Assembly (NCBI GenBank): GCA_018661465.1
Contig: JABJIC010000037.1
Coordinates: 16,088 to 80,087, forward strand
Reading direction: 5' to 3'
DNA length: 64,000 nt
Source of the DNA: Gammaproteobacteria bacterium
GTDB taxonomy: Bacteria; Pseudomonadota; Gammaproteobacteria; Pseudomonadales; Pseudohongiellaceae
The notes below the pieces were generated by a model, which was given only the letters and a program-made list of their open reading frames with translations, ran no database searches and had not been told where the DNA came from. This document shows positions 47,301-55,156 of the stretch, piece after piece (the stretch's first letter is position 1; each line of letters begins with the position of its first letter). The position numbers and the translations under genes were made by a program.

Positions 47301-47554
47301 GAACTGGTTACACCGAAATGAAGAATATCCCGATCGTGGGGTATAAAATTGACGGCAAAATTTGGAGACAGGACATCTTGGATGCTGAGGGATTCGGAAT
47401 TGTCTTCGTAGTATTCAACGGAGTCAGCAATACGCAGCTCAGCAGTATCAGAGGTGACAATAACAGCCTGAGAATTTGCGAGCGATGCCCACAAACATGT
47501 TAGAGGCAGAAATGTTAGCTGTAGCAGCCACCTTGAAGTGAGTTTCTTATACAC
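44360..47554 (-). CDS. 7TMR-DISM hybrid sensor histidine kinase with receiver and PAS domains (C-terminus truncated)
   Basis: A large membrane sensor (1064 residues from GTG 47554; the frame is open to 47704 but the extra segment looks non-coding). Order: signal peptide, periplasmic 7TMR-DISM sensing domain, seven helices, HisKA with phospho-His in NVSHELRTPLYGI, HATPase_c (LTSNAIKFSYSGEVV, GIGLGLPLAKRMVEMH), a receiver with ILVVDDDEINRVVM and LILLDLMMPGLNGYEV (phospho-Asp), then a PAS domain (LQQILETINAGFVAFELPG). It ends at TAG 44360-44362, after which the frame continues open. Signal and output partner unknown. It is divergent from the NTF2-like secreted protein. Confidence 0.88.
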   Translation of the reverse strand: MYKKLTSRWLLQLTFLPLTCLWASLANSQAVIVTSDTAELRIADSVEYYEDNSESLSIQDVLSPNFAVNFIPHDRDILHFGVTSSAYWVRFTLDWSQVEEGTSKILEFGPPKLVAGVTRGGIELYMLNDNGELIQDYILGTQTSPRELKTLNRGFALEVDEEFGSSYYLRITSARPLRLPITLWGDQNFDKQSARSNMLLGLQYGILLAMVFYNLFLFVTIRESSYIFYVITISTQTIFLFLDSKHLRYLFDELYRASWWVDMSERIIYPLMAIAAFLFQRTLLRIWEYNIKLDNMVKLITLGFAAVILLTLVPNEKVFQYPFIVLISIGIPLAFYNNLDAIRRGNVTAAVHLAAMGVFLLGVIILMMLQLWPSFPNNAFTVNAYNVGLIAQALLLSLSLATQYNQIKQEKEDAQRVAIDSFVKSEQLKDDLLANVSHELRTPLYGINGLAETALNEFKQSSYDEGLITQNLELIQASGDRLTKLVNDLLDFSAAKEEATYIKFRPVDLNSIATLVLAVCKPLVGDKNLDLRVDIDPELPLVAGDEDRLQQILVNLTSNAIKFSYSGEVVISAELTNDYNVTVKVKDTGIGIHKTDHDTIFKTFEKLPSKHLNASGIGLGLPLAKRMVEMHRSQLKLESELDLGSVFSFDLRVSLDQTRAAKSPNVHKQMIRRADYLEQANQPDEIPKLRSEQEVTILVVDDDEINRVVMGQQLDEYNVIKCSNGLDALTAVEENKPDLILLDLMMPGLNGYEVCQKLRQKYSQIELPIILVTAKNHLEDLTQGFQTGANDYLSKPFHNEELTSRVENQLRLSLLHRVNEDNVRMRSQIESYAQADTELRSSRFKLQQILETINAGFVAFELPGKIFSLNQRAADLLGTDKKSILDKDIQSLFSDSAVNTEIISAIEKWERGEGDDGAEDENREPVSNISLGIEVVYPFNNADKSSSELVQFNTKLNLFGSDEGTGILFLEDTEPLEKVSDSKNVRDTVELVSVLGQAQQNVRRIGTRLSVMTPNEISEHPALLNKLESIEDLIQFIDEQLPAVSSEGEYRQQLVTLMRSALHT

Positions 47555-47789
47555 CTTGGCAATCCATTGAGTAATCAAGAGATGGCAGAAGCAGTTTATA
47601 GGGACTCTGATCTCTAGTTGGATTCTATAGGCTAGCTCAGCGGAGAACAACGAGAATTGGGGGTTTGAGCTGACAAAGTATCGCTTTATGGGAATATTAA
47701 TCATGGCATAATTGCATTTGTTCGAATGCCGCTATATAAGAAGTAGGAAATAAACCTAAGTGTTCGTCCCTGTTAATGAGCTGAGCTAA

Positions 47790-48710
47790 ATGAATAAAGC
47801 TAATTCAATCGTTTTAATCTTTCTCTGTTTGCTGTCACTGGGCAGCATTACCGAGCCAATCCATGCTCAGGAAGTCGGGCAATACCAGCATTGGCTGGAA
47901 TTGGCGGCGGCGGATCAAGTGTTCGCTGACCGGTCTGTAGAAATAGGGCGAACTGCGGCCTTTCTGGAGTTTTTAGGAGAGAATTCAGTTGTTTTCCGGG
48001 CAGGAGGTCCCTTAGATGCCCGCGACCTCTATTCTTCCGAGTCTTTTCAGCGAGCTGCTTCAGAGATTCGTTGGGAGGCGCATTATGTTGATGTTTCCAG
48101 AGATGGAGATATGGGGCTAACAGTAGGGCCGGTAGAGGCCTTAGACCAAAGTTTTTTTGGGCATCTGGTTTCAATCTGGCAAAAAAACCAGGGGCGTTGG
48201 GAGTTGATGGCTGATTTGAATGTGGTTATTCCCGGCTATTTAAGCCTAGAAGTGGAGCCAAATTTTGACGATTTCCTGCCGGTGCTGGAGGAAACATCTA
48301 ATCCCGAACTTGCAGCAGAAAATACGCTGCAAGATCTAATCGATGCCGATGATCTCTTCGGTCGGGCACTTAATTTTCGCGGTGGTCAGCGAGCACTGTT
48401 GAGATATGGATTGGAAAATTCTCGGGTCTATCTTCCTGGCATGGCAGCGGCTGTTGGAGCAGAAGCGGCGAGCTCAGTTTATGGAGCCTTTCTGGATGAG
48501 CAACTGTCTACTGTTAATGAGATTAGTTCGACTTATGTTGGCGGTTACCTCTCTTCATCAAAAGAAATGGGTTACACCTACGGAATCATGTCCACTAATA
48601 CTGAAGAAACCTATCAGGGATTTCAGGCTAGCTATATGAGACTTTGGCGATATACAGAGAGTGATGAATGGAAAATCGCTGTAGAGGTAGTGAGTCCATT
48701 TGGAGGGTAA
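47790..48710 (+). CDS. Exported protein with two NTF2/SnoaL-like domains
   Basis: A 306-residue secreted protein with a signal peptide (LIFLCLLSLGSITEPIHAQ). Two related alpha+beta domains follow, about 30-155 (DQVFADRSVEIGRTAAFLEFLGENSVVFRAGGP, GRWELMADLNVV) and about 175-305 (LQDLIDADDLFGRALNFRGGQRALLRYGLENSRVYLPG, SDEWKIAVEVVSP). Both have the DUF4440/SnoaL cone-fold pattern. No catalytic residues can be assigned. It is divergent from the sensor kinase and ends 3 nt from the convergent glycosyltransferase. Confidence 0.72.
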   Translation: MNKANSIVLIFLCLLSLGSITEPIHAQEVGQYQHWLELAAADQVFADRSVEIGRTAAFLEFLGENSVVFRAGGPLDARDLYSSESFQRAASEIRWEAHYVDVSRDGDMGLTVGPVEALDQSFFGHLVSIWQKNQGRWELMADLNVVIPGYLSLEVEPNFDDFLPVLEETSNPELAAENTLQDLIDADDLFGRALNFRGGQRALLRYGLENSRVYLPGMAAAVGAEAASSVYGAFLDEQLSTVNEISSTYVGGYLSSSKEMGYTYGIMSTNTEETYQGFQASYMRLWRYTESDEWKIAVEVVSPFGG

Positions 48711-48713
48711 AAA

Positions 48714-50675
48714 CTAATTAGCGATTTCAATAGTTCGTTCTCCGTATAGCAAGGAAATATCTTTCTGGTTCACTATTTCAATGGCCAGTTCAAATTCTCC
48801 ATTACTAAATTGAGTGGTATCCAGGTTGTAGTTAAATCCAAGCGCGGGTCGTCCCGGATCGGATCTGACACTCATCGCTTCCATAACGTCTGGTCTATGC
48901 CCTCCGTAAGTCATGCTTGAATACCGCACTCCATCTATCAGCAAGAATACCTCTTTTACACCAATGTCTTCGTTAAATGCCCAGCCGCTTATTGAGAATT
49001 CTCCAGAGAGCGAATCACCATCAGAAGGTTGATCAATCCACCCTCGAGCGGGGTATGGGCAGGGAAAACTTTGATAACTCTGCATGTTTGATGAATCAAT
49101 TACAGCATCAGCCTTATAATAGGAAAATTTCTTATCGCCATTGTAAAGAGAGAGTACGTCGGCCTGCATAAGCTGACCTACGTGGTGGCATAGTCGTTCC
49201 ATCACCTCAGTTTTGTCGATTACGCTGAGCGTGCTGTCTTCTGTAATAAATAAAACGGGATTGCCAATCTGTGCAGCCATCCCGGATTCTTCTTTAGACC
49301 AAATCTCATACTGTGCAATTCGGCCGTCCCGGACAGCTTTGTCTCGATCTAAAGTCAGTGCATTATCACTTAGTTGCGCAAATTCTATTTGTGCCAGGGT
49401 GTAATAGTTGTCGCTAACGAGTAGAGGTTTTTCATTAGGAAATTCTCTAGCGATTAGTTCTTCTGTGTAACTGGAAAACTCTTTCCAACCTGCCATTTTG
49501 TTGGACAGAACTCCAGGACCTATGAATTGTTGAAGAGGCATTTGAAACGCCTGAGATCCTACGCCGAAGAGGGCGATTAGTGTGCCGGTAAAGCCCAGTA
49601 TAGGCGTAATGATGAGAATTATTCTGGCAGCTTTGGTGCTCCAGCTATCAGCAATGTGCTGATACGCAACTCTCAGCGACCATGGCGCGAAGATAAGAAG
49701 AGGGAAGTAACCAGACAGCGGCCAGTGAATTGAAGTGCTTGTAGCATCTGTCCAGGGGGCAAGAACTAGGTAGACGAGTAAGTTTAGTAGGGAGAAGCTA
49801 AGTATGAGGGCAGGTCCTCGCTCTCCCTGTCTTGCTCTAAGCCAGAGTCGATACACTGTATACGCAAAAAGAAGATATAGGAGTGGAGTTACCAGCCCTG
49901 CTTGTTTGAATACATGAAGAAGCCCCGATGCCTGGAATTCCCAAGGGTGTCGATTTACGAAATAGAAACTGGCGCTGCTTAATTGATTACTCAGGTTAAA
50001 CCAGAGAATCGGAACCAAGCCAAGGCAAGCTATTGCCATACTTGCCCAAAGCCTCGGGTTTTTCCATTGCCTTCGTTCTGGTTTGAAAAGCAACAGGAAT
50101 AGAATCGCAGCTGCGGGGTAAAGAAAAAATCGATAATGTGTTGAGAGACCCAGGCCGACAAACAAACCAGTGGCAAACCAGAATTTGAAGGAGTTCAGTC
50201 GGAGAGCCCGCTCGAAACTGCCGATTGACAACAAGCCGAAGAATAGAAGAGGCACATCAGGCACTGCTAACAAACCTAAAAAACCTGCCAAGGGAAGGCA
50301 TAACATTAGCAGCGAGGATTCCAGCGCTTGTTGCTGATTACTCAGAGGTCTGGATATCCAGTAAACCAGGAGAGGTAAGCTGCTTCCCATTATCAAGAAA
50401 AGCAATCTTGCTGCCAGAGTATTCCCTGGATCCAGGGAGCTGCCAAGACCTATCAGTAAGGCTGTAACAAAAGGAAGGTCGCTATAGGCAATTGCAGGAT
50501 TGGTAGAGGCCTGCCAGTAAAATATTTCGTCGCTATAGAGATCAAGTGACACAGCGAGAAATATTTTGATTAGCAGAATGAGGATAAATGAAATTAACAG
50601 TAAGCGAATGGTCAAAGATCGACCCAGCCCTGGGTGCTTATCCAGCGGGGAAATCGGTGGAGAGACATCTTGCAA
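48714..50675 (-). CDS. GT39/ArnT-type membrane glycosyltransferase with C-terminal Ig-like domain
   Basis: A 653-residue polytopic protein. The first periplasmic loop has the acidic LYSDEIFYWQAS motif of the dolichyl/undecaprenyl-phosphate-sugar mannosyltransferase (PMT_2) group, followed by roughly 11-12 membrane helices and a soluble C-terminal part. The last about 110 residues (ARGWIDQPSDGDSLSG ... VKEVFLLIDGVRYSS) look like an immunoglobulin-like Big domain, common on such enzymes. It would transfer a lipid-linked sugar to a cell-surface acceptor. Donor and acceptor are unknown. Confidence 0.85.
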   Translation of the reverse strand: MQDVSPPISPLDKHPGLGRSLTIRLLLISFILILLIKIFLAVSLDLYSDEIFYWQASTNPAIAYSDLPFVTALLIGLGSSLDPGNTLAARLLFLIMGSSLPLLVYWISRPLSNQQQALESSLLMLCLPLAGFLGLLAVPDVPLLFFGLLSIGSFERALRLNSFKFWFATGLFVGLGLSTHYRFFLYPAAAILFLLLFKPERRQWKNPRLWASMAIACLGLVPILWFNLSNQLSSASFYFVNRHPWEFQASGLLHVFKQAGLVTPLLYLLFAYTVYRLWLRARQGERGPALILSFSLLNLLVYLVLAPWTDATSTSIHWPLSGYFPLLIFAPWSLRVAYQHIADSWSTKAARIILIITPILGFTGTLIALFGVGSQAFQMPLQQFIGPGVLSNKMAGWKEFSSYTEELIAREFPNEKPLLVSDNYYTLAQIEFAQLSDNALTLDRDKAVRDGRIAQYEIWSKEESGMAAQIGNPVLFITEDSTLSVIDKTEVMERLCHHVGQLMQADVLSLYNGDKKFSYYKADAVIDSSNMQSYQSFPCPYPARGWIDQPSDGDSLSGEFSISGWAFNEDIGVKEVFLLIDGVRYSSMTYGGHRPDVMEAMSVRSDPGRPALGFNYNLDTTQFSNGEFELAIEIVNQKDISLLYGERTIEIAN

Positions 50676-50688
50676 GGTCTCGCTCCTG

Positions 50689-52803
50689 TTATATCTGAAC
50701 AGTGGGTATCAGGTTTTTTGGAAGCATTTTGCTTGATAGTTTTTTGAGATTAAGAATAAAAACTGTCAATATTGTTAGCATGCTCGCAATCCATATTGAA
50801 GAGAATAAGGGGTTTACGCTGAAAGTGCCAATCTGATAAATCACTGTGGCAGTTATGTAGGCAAGGCCGGTACACCAGCCAAAAATCAGCAGTGTCCATT
50901 GCCAACCAGCCTCTTTGTTGACGGCTCCGAGTACTGCAACGCAGGGGGCGTAGAGCAAGACGAAAACCAAATAGCAAAATGCTGAAAATGGACTCGAAAA
51001 GAGTGATGCCATATTGCTTAAGGTGCTGGTTTCGACTTCCTGATCTTCAGCCACTGCTTCAATGTCGCTCACGTCACCTATAGATATCCCTAGAGGGTCT
51101 GTTAGGGAGCCAGATAGGGCCAGGAGTTCACTGCCAATTGAGCTAACGGCCTCGTTTGCAGCAGCAAGAAGATCAGGCGCTGAGCCATCGTCATTTGAAT
51201 CTGCTTCACTGTAGAGAGCATCTAGAGTCCCGACTATTGCTTCTTTTGCAAACATGCCAGTGAATAGTCCGACGGTTGCCGGCCAATTGTCTTCACTTAC
51301 ACCCATCGGCGCGAATACTGGTGTAATAGATCTTCCAATTACACTTAACACGGAGCTTTCGGAATCTTCATTACCGAAACTTCCGTCCGTGCTGTAGGAG
51401 TTCAGGAAGCTCAGCACAATTACTACCGCGACTATTGTTTTCCCAGCCCTGAATATAAAACCTTTTAGGCGGAACCAGGTTGTTAACAAAATATTGCGTG
51501 CTACAGGGATATGGAACGCGGGCATTTCCTGAAAGGACGGTGTGATCTCTTTATCAAATAATTGTTTGCGAAAAATCCACCCGGTGAATACTGCCAGCGC
51601 TATACCAAGTAGATAAAGAGCGAAGACAATATTTTGGCCGTTTTCCTGAAAGAATGCGGCAGCGAACAAGGCATAGACAGTTAACCGCGCTCCGCAACTC
51701 ATAAAAGGCGCCATAGAAATGGTCATCAATCGATCGCTGTCCCTGCCGAGGCTTCTTGATGCCATTACCGCGGGGACATTGCAGCCAAATCCAACGATCA
51801 ATGGAACAAATGCATTTCCCGGCAGGCCAATGCCTGCCATTAACCTGTCAATGACGAATGCCGCTCGAGACATATAGCCGGAATCTTCAAGTAGAGACAG
51901 GCAAAGATATAAAAAACCGATAACCGGTATGAAGGTGGCAACTAGCGTAATGCCGCCTCCAACACCTTGGGCGAGCAGCGTAATAACTACCGCGGGAGCA
52001 GAGATTTGTTCTAAGACCCAGCTCATGCCATCAACGAGTATTGCAGCGAACAGGATATCGAAGAAATCAATGAAAACAGCGCCCAGGTTCACCGCTATAG
52101 TGAACATCATATACATCATGAATAGGAAAAACGGGATTCCCAACCATCTGTTGAGGACTATGTTATCAATACTCTCCGAGAGGCTATGTTGCCCGGGACG
52201 CACCTCGACCACACCATTCGCCAGTTGCTGGGAACGGTGATAACGCTGTAAAATTTTCTCTTCCAGTGGGCTATCATCAGCCAGTTTCTGCGTGTCGGTT
52301 TCAATTGGTTTTGTGAGAGTAGAGCCCACCAGTTCCAATAATTCGGAAACTCCTTTCTTCTGTGTAGCAACCATCTCAACCAGAGGGATGCCCAATCGAT
52401 CTCGAAGCAGGTGAGGAGTAATTTCAATTCCGTGCTGGCCCGCAACATCCAACATATTAAGGACAAGTATTACGGGTACATTCCTTTCCAACAATTGTTG
52501 GCTAAGAACCAGGCTACGCTCAAGGTTAGTGGCATCGACAATATTGATTATCAAGTCTATGTCACTCTGAAATAGGAAATCCCGAGCGATTTTCTCATCC
52601 ATGCCCTGATATTCCTGCTCCAGGGAATAGATTCCAGGCAGGTCAACTAACTCCAGTTGCTCTCCTTCGACTTCTAAGTAGCCATATTTTTTTTCGACAG
52701 TAACACCCGGCCAATTGCCAACTTTTTGCCTAGCACCAGTAAGCACATTGAACAATGTGGTCTTACCGCAATTGGGGTTACCGACTAGCGCGATTTTCTT
52801 CAT
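50689..52803 (-). CDS. feoB: Ferrous iron transport protein B
   Basis: A 704-residue iron transporter with an N-terminal GTPase domain: G1 GNPNCGKTTLFNVLTG, GNWPGVTVEKKYG (G2), DLPGIYSL (G3) and NMLD (G4). A membrane core with Gate motifs follows (GFGCNVPAVMASRS, SMAPFMSCGARLTVYALF). C-terminal Asp/Ser-rich loop residues and a final helix pair complete it. It is 2 nt after feoA and leftward of a Fur-box-like site, so iron repression is likely. No feoC is visible. Confidence 0.96.
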   Translation of the reverse strand: MKKIALVGNPNCGKTTLFNVLTGARQKVGNWPGVTVEKKYGYLEVEGEQLELVDLPGIYSLEQEYQGMDEKIARDFLFQSDIDLIINIVDATNLERSLVLSQQLLERNVPVILVLNMLDVAGQHGIEITPHLLRDRLGIPLVEMVATQKKGVSELLELVGSTLTKPIETDTQKLADDSPLEEKILQRYHRSQQLANGVVEVRPGQHSLSESIDNIVLNRWLGIPFFLFMMYMMFTIAVNLGAVFIDFFDILFAAILVDGMSWVLEQISAPAVVITLLAQGVGGGITLVATFIPVIGFLYLCLSLLEDSGYMSRAAFVIDRLMAGIGLPGNAFVPLIVGFGCNVPAVMASRSLGRDSDRLMTISMAPFMSCGARLTVYALFAAAFFQENGQNIVFALYLLGIALAVFTGWIFRKQLFDKEITPSFQEMPAFHIPVARNILLTTWFRLKGFIFRAGKTIVAVVIVLSFLNSYSTDGSFGNEDSESSVLSVIGRSITPVFAPMGVSEDNWPATVGLFTGMFAKEAIVGTLDALYSEADSNDDGSAPDLLAAANEAVSSIGSELLALSGSLTDPLGISIGDVSDIEAVAEDQEVETSTLSNMASLFSSPFSAFCYLVFVLLYAPCVAVLGAVNKEAGWQWTLLIFGWCTGLAYITATVIYQIGTFSVNPLFSSIWIASMLTILTVFILNLKKLSSKMLPKNLIPTVQI

Positions 52804-52805
52804 AG

Positions 52806-53042
52806 CTACTGTATTTCCACGCTGATAATTTCTGCTTCAGATTTGCGAATGCTCACAAAGCTGCCGCCAACCTTAAGTTGCATTGGATCACCCAACGGGG
52901 CGAGACGTAAAAGCTTAACAACGGAGCCTGGAATAATGCCCAGAGAATAAAGGCGGCTTCTTAACTCAGCTGGCTCAGGCGCGATATCGAGCACAAGGCA
53001 TCGATCGCCGCTGGATGCTTGGGAGAGAGTGGTTTTGGACAT
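52806..53042 (-). CDS. feoA: Ferrous iron transport protein A
   Basis: A 78-residue SH3-fold accessory protein for FeoB: LSQASSGDRCLVLDI, then LRSRLYSLGIIPGSVVKLLRLAPLGDPMQLKVGGSFVSIRKSEAEII. Length and motif order are typical. It is first in feoAB. Confidence 0.93.
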   Translation of the reverse strand: MSKTTLSQASSGDRCLVLDIAPEPAELRSRLYSLGIIPGSVVKLLRLAPLGDPMQLKVGGSFVSIRKSEAEIISVEIQ

Positions 53043-53130
53043 GGGTTAATAAAATGCTTAAAAAACAATGGTCTACGGAATTGCTTTGACCATTAACAAT
53101 AACAATAGAGTAACAAATCTAAATCTAGTT

Positions 53131-53149
53131 GACAATCATTCTCATTATC
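53131..53149. promoter_or_regulatory. Fur box between feoA and bfd
   Basis: The 19-nt site beginning GACAATCATT and ending TCATTATC matches 15 of 19 positions of the classical Fur consensus (GATAATGATAATCATTATC). It lies in the divergent gap between feoA and bfd, 88 nt from feoA and 32 nt from bfd, so Fur could control both. Confidence 0.7.
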
Positions 53150-53181
53150 ATTTAAGATTTTACCTTCACTGAGGGAACACC

Positions 53182-53370
53182 ATGTACGTTTGTATTTGTC
53201 GCCAGATAACCGATAGCCAGATTCGCGATTTATGTCGCGGTGGTGCTGTGGATATGGACGACGTTCGTGCCAAGTTAGGTGTTGCCAGCGAGTGTGGAAA
53301 ATGCGGCCAGTTGGCCCAGTCCATCGTCAAAGAATTTCACAAGACTGCTGATTTTGTAAACGCGGCCTAA
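53182..53370 (+). CDS. bfd: Bacterioferritin-associated ferredoxin
   Basis: A 62-residue [2Fe-2S] protein with cysteine ligands C4, C6, C38 and C41 (MYVCICRQ and ECGKCGQ). It donates electrons to bacterioferritin to release stored iron. Its placement next to feoAB and upstream of bfr, behind a Fur-box-like site, agrees with synthesis under iron limitation. Confidence 0.93.
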   Translation: MYVCICRQITDSQIRDLCRGGAVDMDDVRAKLGVASECGKCGQLAQSIVKEFHKTADFVNAA

Positions 53371-53566
53371 GCCACTTCTCGACCTCTTTCTGTTTTTAGT
53401 ATCCGCTCCTGAGCATTTCGAAAAGCACTTTCCTTAATCTAAATGGGATTGCTTATCATTTAGTTTTTCTATCTAAATCAATCGCTTATATTCCTTTTCC
53501 TTGACTTATATGGTGCAAAAACTCATGCTTGCGCAATCAAACTAACGACTACTTGAGGGAGTTAAA

Positions 53567-54031
53567 ATGAAGGCAGATGCCACGGTCTTAAAGCACCTGA
53601 ATAAAGCACTATCTAATGAATTAATCGCTATCAATCAATATTTTCTCCATTCCCGGATGTATGAGGACTGGGGTCTGGCAAAGCTGGCTGAGAAAGAATT
53701 CGAAGAATCAGTAGACGAGATGAAGCACGCAGACCAACTGGTTAAGCGTATTCTTTTCCTCGAAGGGCTTCCAAACATGCAGAATCTCGGAAAGCTCATG
53801 ATTGGGGAAAATACCAAGGAAATGCTTGAATGCGATCTGCAGCTGGAATTAATTGCCTGTCCCGACCTGAAAGAGGGTATTGCTTATTGTGAATCAGTTA
53901 ATGACTATGTAAGCAGAGACCTGTTGAGTGAAATTCTAAACAGCGAAGAAGAGCATATTGACTGGCTTGAAGCTCAGTTGACCCTGATAGAGAAAGTCGG
54001 TTTGGAGAACTATCAACAATCGATGATCTGA
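53567..54031 (+). CDS. bfr: Bacterioferritin
   Basis: A 154-residue iron-storage subunit. All expected residues are in register: Glu18, Glu51 and His54 of the ferroxidase site and Met52, the heme ligand, with the HIDW ending ([12 protein letters not shown]) supplying the second Glu/His pair. GGGAG lies before the ATG. It is separated from bfd by 196 nt, where a weak AT-rich Fur-like stretch is present (around 53448-53465), too poor to call. It stores iron that Bfd helps release. Confidence 0.94.
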   Translation: MKADATVLKHLNKALSNELIAINQYFLHSRMYEDWGLAKLAEKEFEESVDEMKHADQLVKRILFLEGLPNMQNLGKLMIGENTKEMLECDLQLELIACPDLKEGIAYCESVNDYVSRDLLSEILNSEEEHIDWLEAQLTLIEKVGLENYQQSMI

Positions 54032-54055
54032 TATTCCTTTGCGTATCCAAGCTCA

Positions 54056-54098
54056 AGTTTTTATCCCACATGGAATCAGCCTTCGTGGGATAAGAACT
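54056..54098. terminator. Stem-loop after bfr (terminator-like, without clear T-run)
   Basis: AGTTTTTATCCCAC pairs with GTGGGATAAGAACT (one G-U), loop about 15 nt, 25 nt downstream of bfr. The plus-strand T-run is missing, so efficiency as a terminator is uncertain. Confidence 0.45.
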
Positions 54099-54193
54099 CA
54101 TTTCAGAAAAGCAACTCACACTGAATACATTACTGACGATAACTAATTAAGCTTGTCAAAAAAACCGAACTGGATTTTTGCTGTTTAATTCCT

Positions 54194-55156
54194 ATGTATG
54201 CATGTATTGATTTGGGCTCGAATAGTTTCCATTTATTAATTGGTGAATGGGATAATGGCCGCATAGAAATAGTTGAACGTTGGAGTGAAAAGGTCCAGCT
54301 GGGCGAAGATGTTCGGCAAACCGGCAATATTAGTGCCGCCGCGTTTAAGCGCGGGCTTGATTGTCTGCAACATTTCAAGTTACAGATGGACAGCTACCCC
54401 TTGGAACGGTATTGGGCACTGGGTACCAACACTTTTCGCGTAACAGAAAATGCTCAGGAATTTATTCTTGCTGCCAGCGATTTGGGGATAGATATCTCCA
54501 TAATTAGCGGGGTTCAGGAAGCTGTATTAATCTATGCAGGTGTTATTACTTCACTACCTGAAGACGACAGCCGTCGGCTAATTATCGATATTGGTGGGGG
54601 CAGTACAGAAGTCATTGTCGGCGAAAAGCATCAGCGTTTAATAACAGAAAGTCTCGCCATAGGCAGTGTCGCCTGGAGAGATCGTTTTTTCCCCCCTAGT
54701 ATCAACACCATTGAAAAATACGAACAGCAATTGGACCTGGCCACTGCATCTGCCAAGAAAGTTTTTTCCGAAGCGGCTCCAGCCATAAGAAAAACCGATT
54801 GGAACGAAGCCTATGCCTCATCAGGCACAGTGAAGATGCTAGCATTAATTTGCGGCGAACACGGCTATGGAGAAGGAAAGATATCCATTGCCGCTCTAAA
54901 AGAGCTCAGGCCAATAGTTCTAGCAGCAATTGTGAGCAATAGTGAACTGGCTGGACTAAGGGAGCGCCGACGTGATCTGCTGCTCCCAGGTTGGGCTATT
55001 ATGATCGGGCTTATGGAAGCATACGGCGTTCAAACTATACGTTTCAGTGCAACAGCGCTTCGAGAAGGCATGCTGGACTTCATGGTAAAAAACAAGAAGA
55101 CCTTGCAAGTAATGGAACAAAGCAACTTGCCCGAAGTTAGTTTCGCTAAATCCTAA
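54194..55156 (+). CDS. ppx: Exopolyphosphatase/GppA-family phosphatase
   Basis: A 320-residue ASKHA-fold phosphatase with the paired phosphate loops ACIDLGSNSFHLLIGE (start) and LIIDIGGGSTEVIVGE (about residues 130-145). SGTVKMLALICGE and RFSATALREGMLDF follow. This short form (about 300 residues) lacks the C-terminal HD domain of E. coli Ppx. It degrades polyphosphate and/or pppGpp. It overlaps the convergent polyphosphate kinase gene by 4 nt, placing synthesis and breakdown of the polymer in opposition. Confidence 0.92.
   Translation: MYACIDLGSNSFHLLIGEWDNGRIEIVERWSEKVQLGEDVRQTGNISAAAFKRGLDCLQHFKLQMDSYPLERYWALGTNTFRVTENAQEFILAASDLGIDISIISGVQEAVLIYAGVITSLPEDDSRRLIIDIGGGSTEVIVGEKHQRLITESLAIGSVAWRDRFFPPSINTIEKYEQQLDLATASAKKVFSEAAPAIRKTDWNEAYASSGTVKMLALICGEHGYGEGKISIAALKELRPIVLAAIVSNSELAGLRERRRDLLLPGWAIMIGLMEAYGVQTIRFSATALREGMLDFMVKNKKTLQVMEQSNLPEVSFAKS

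Noticed and set aside
53448..53466. A second Fur box upstream of bfr
   Set aside because: Only a partial AT-rich resemblance; too few matches to the consensus.
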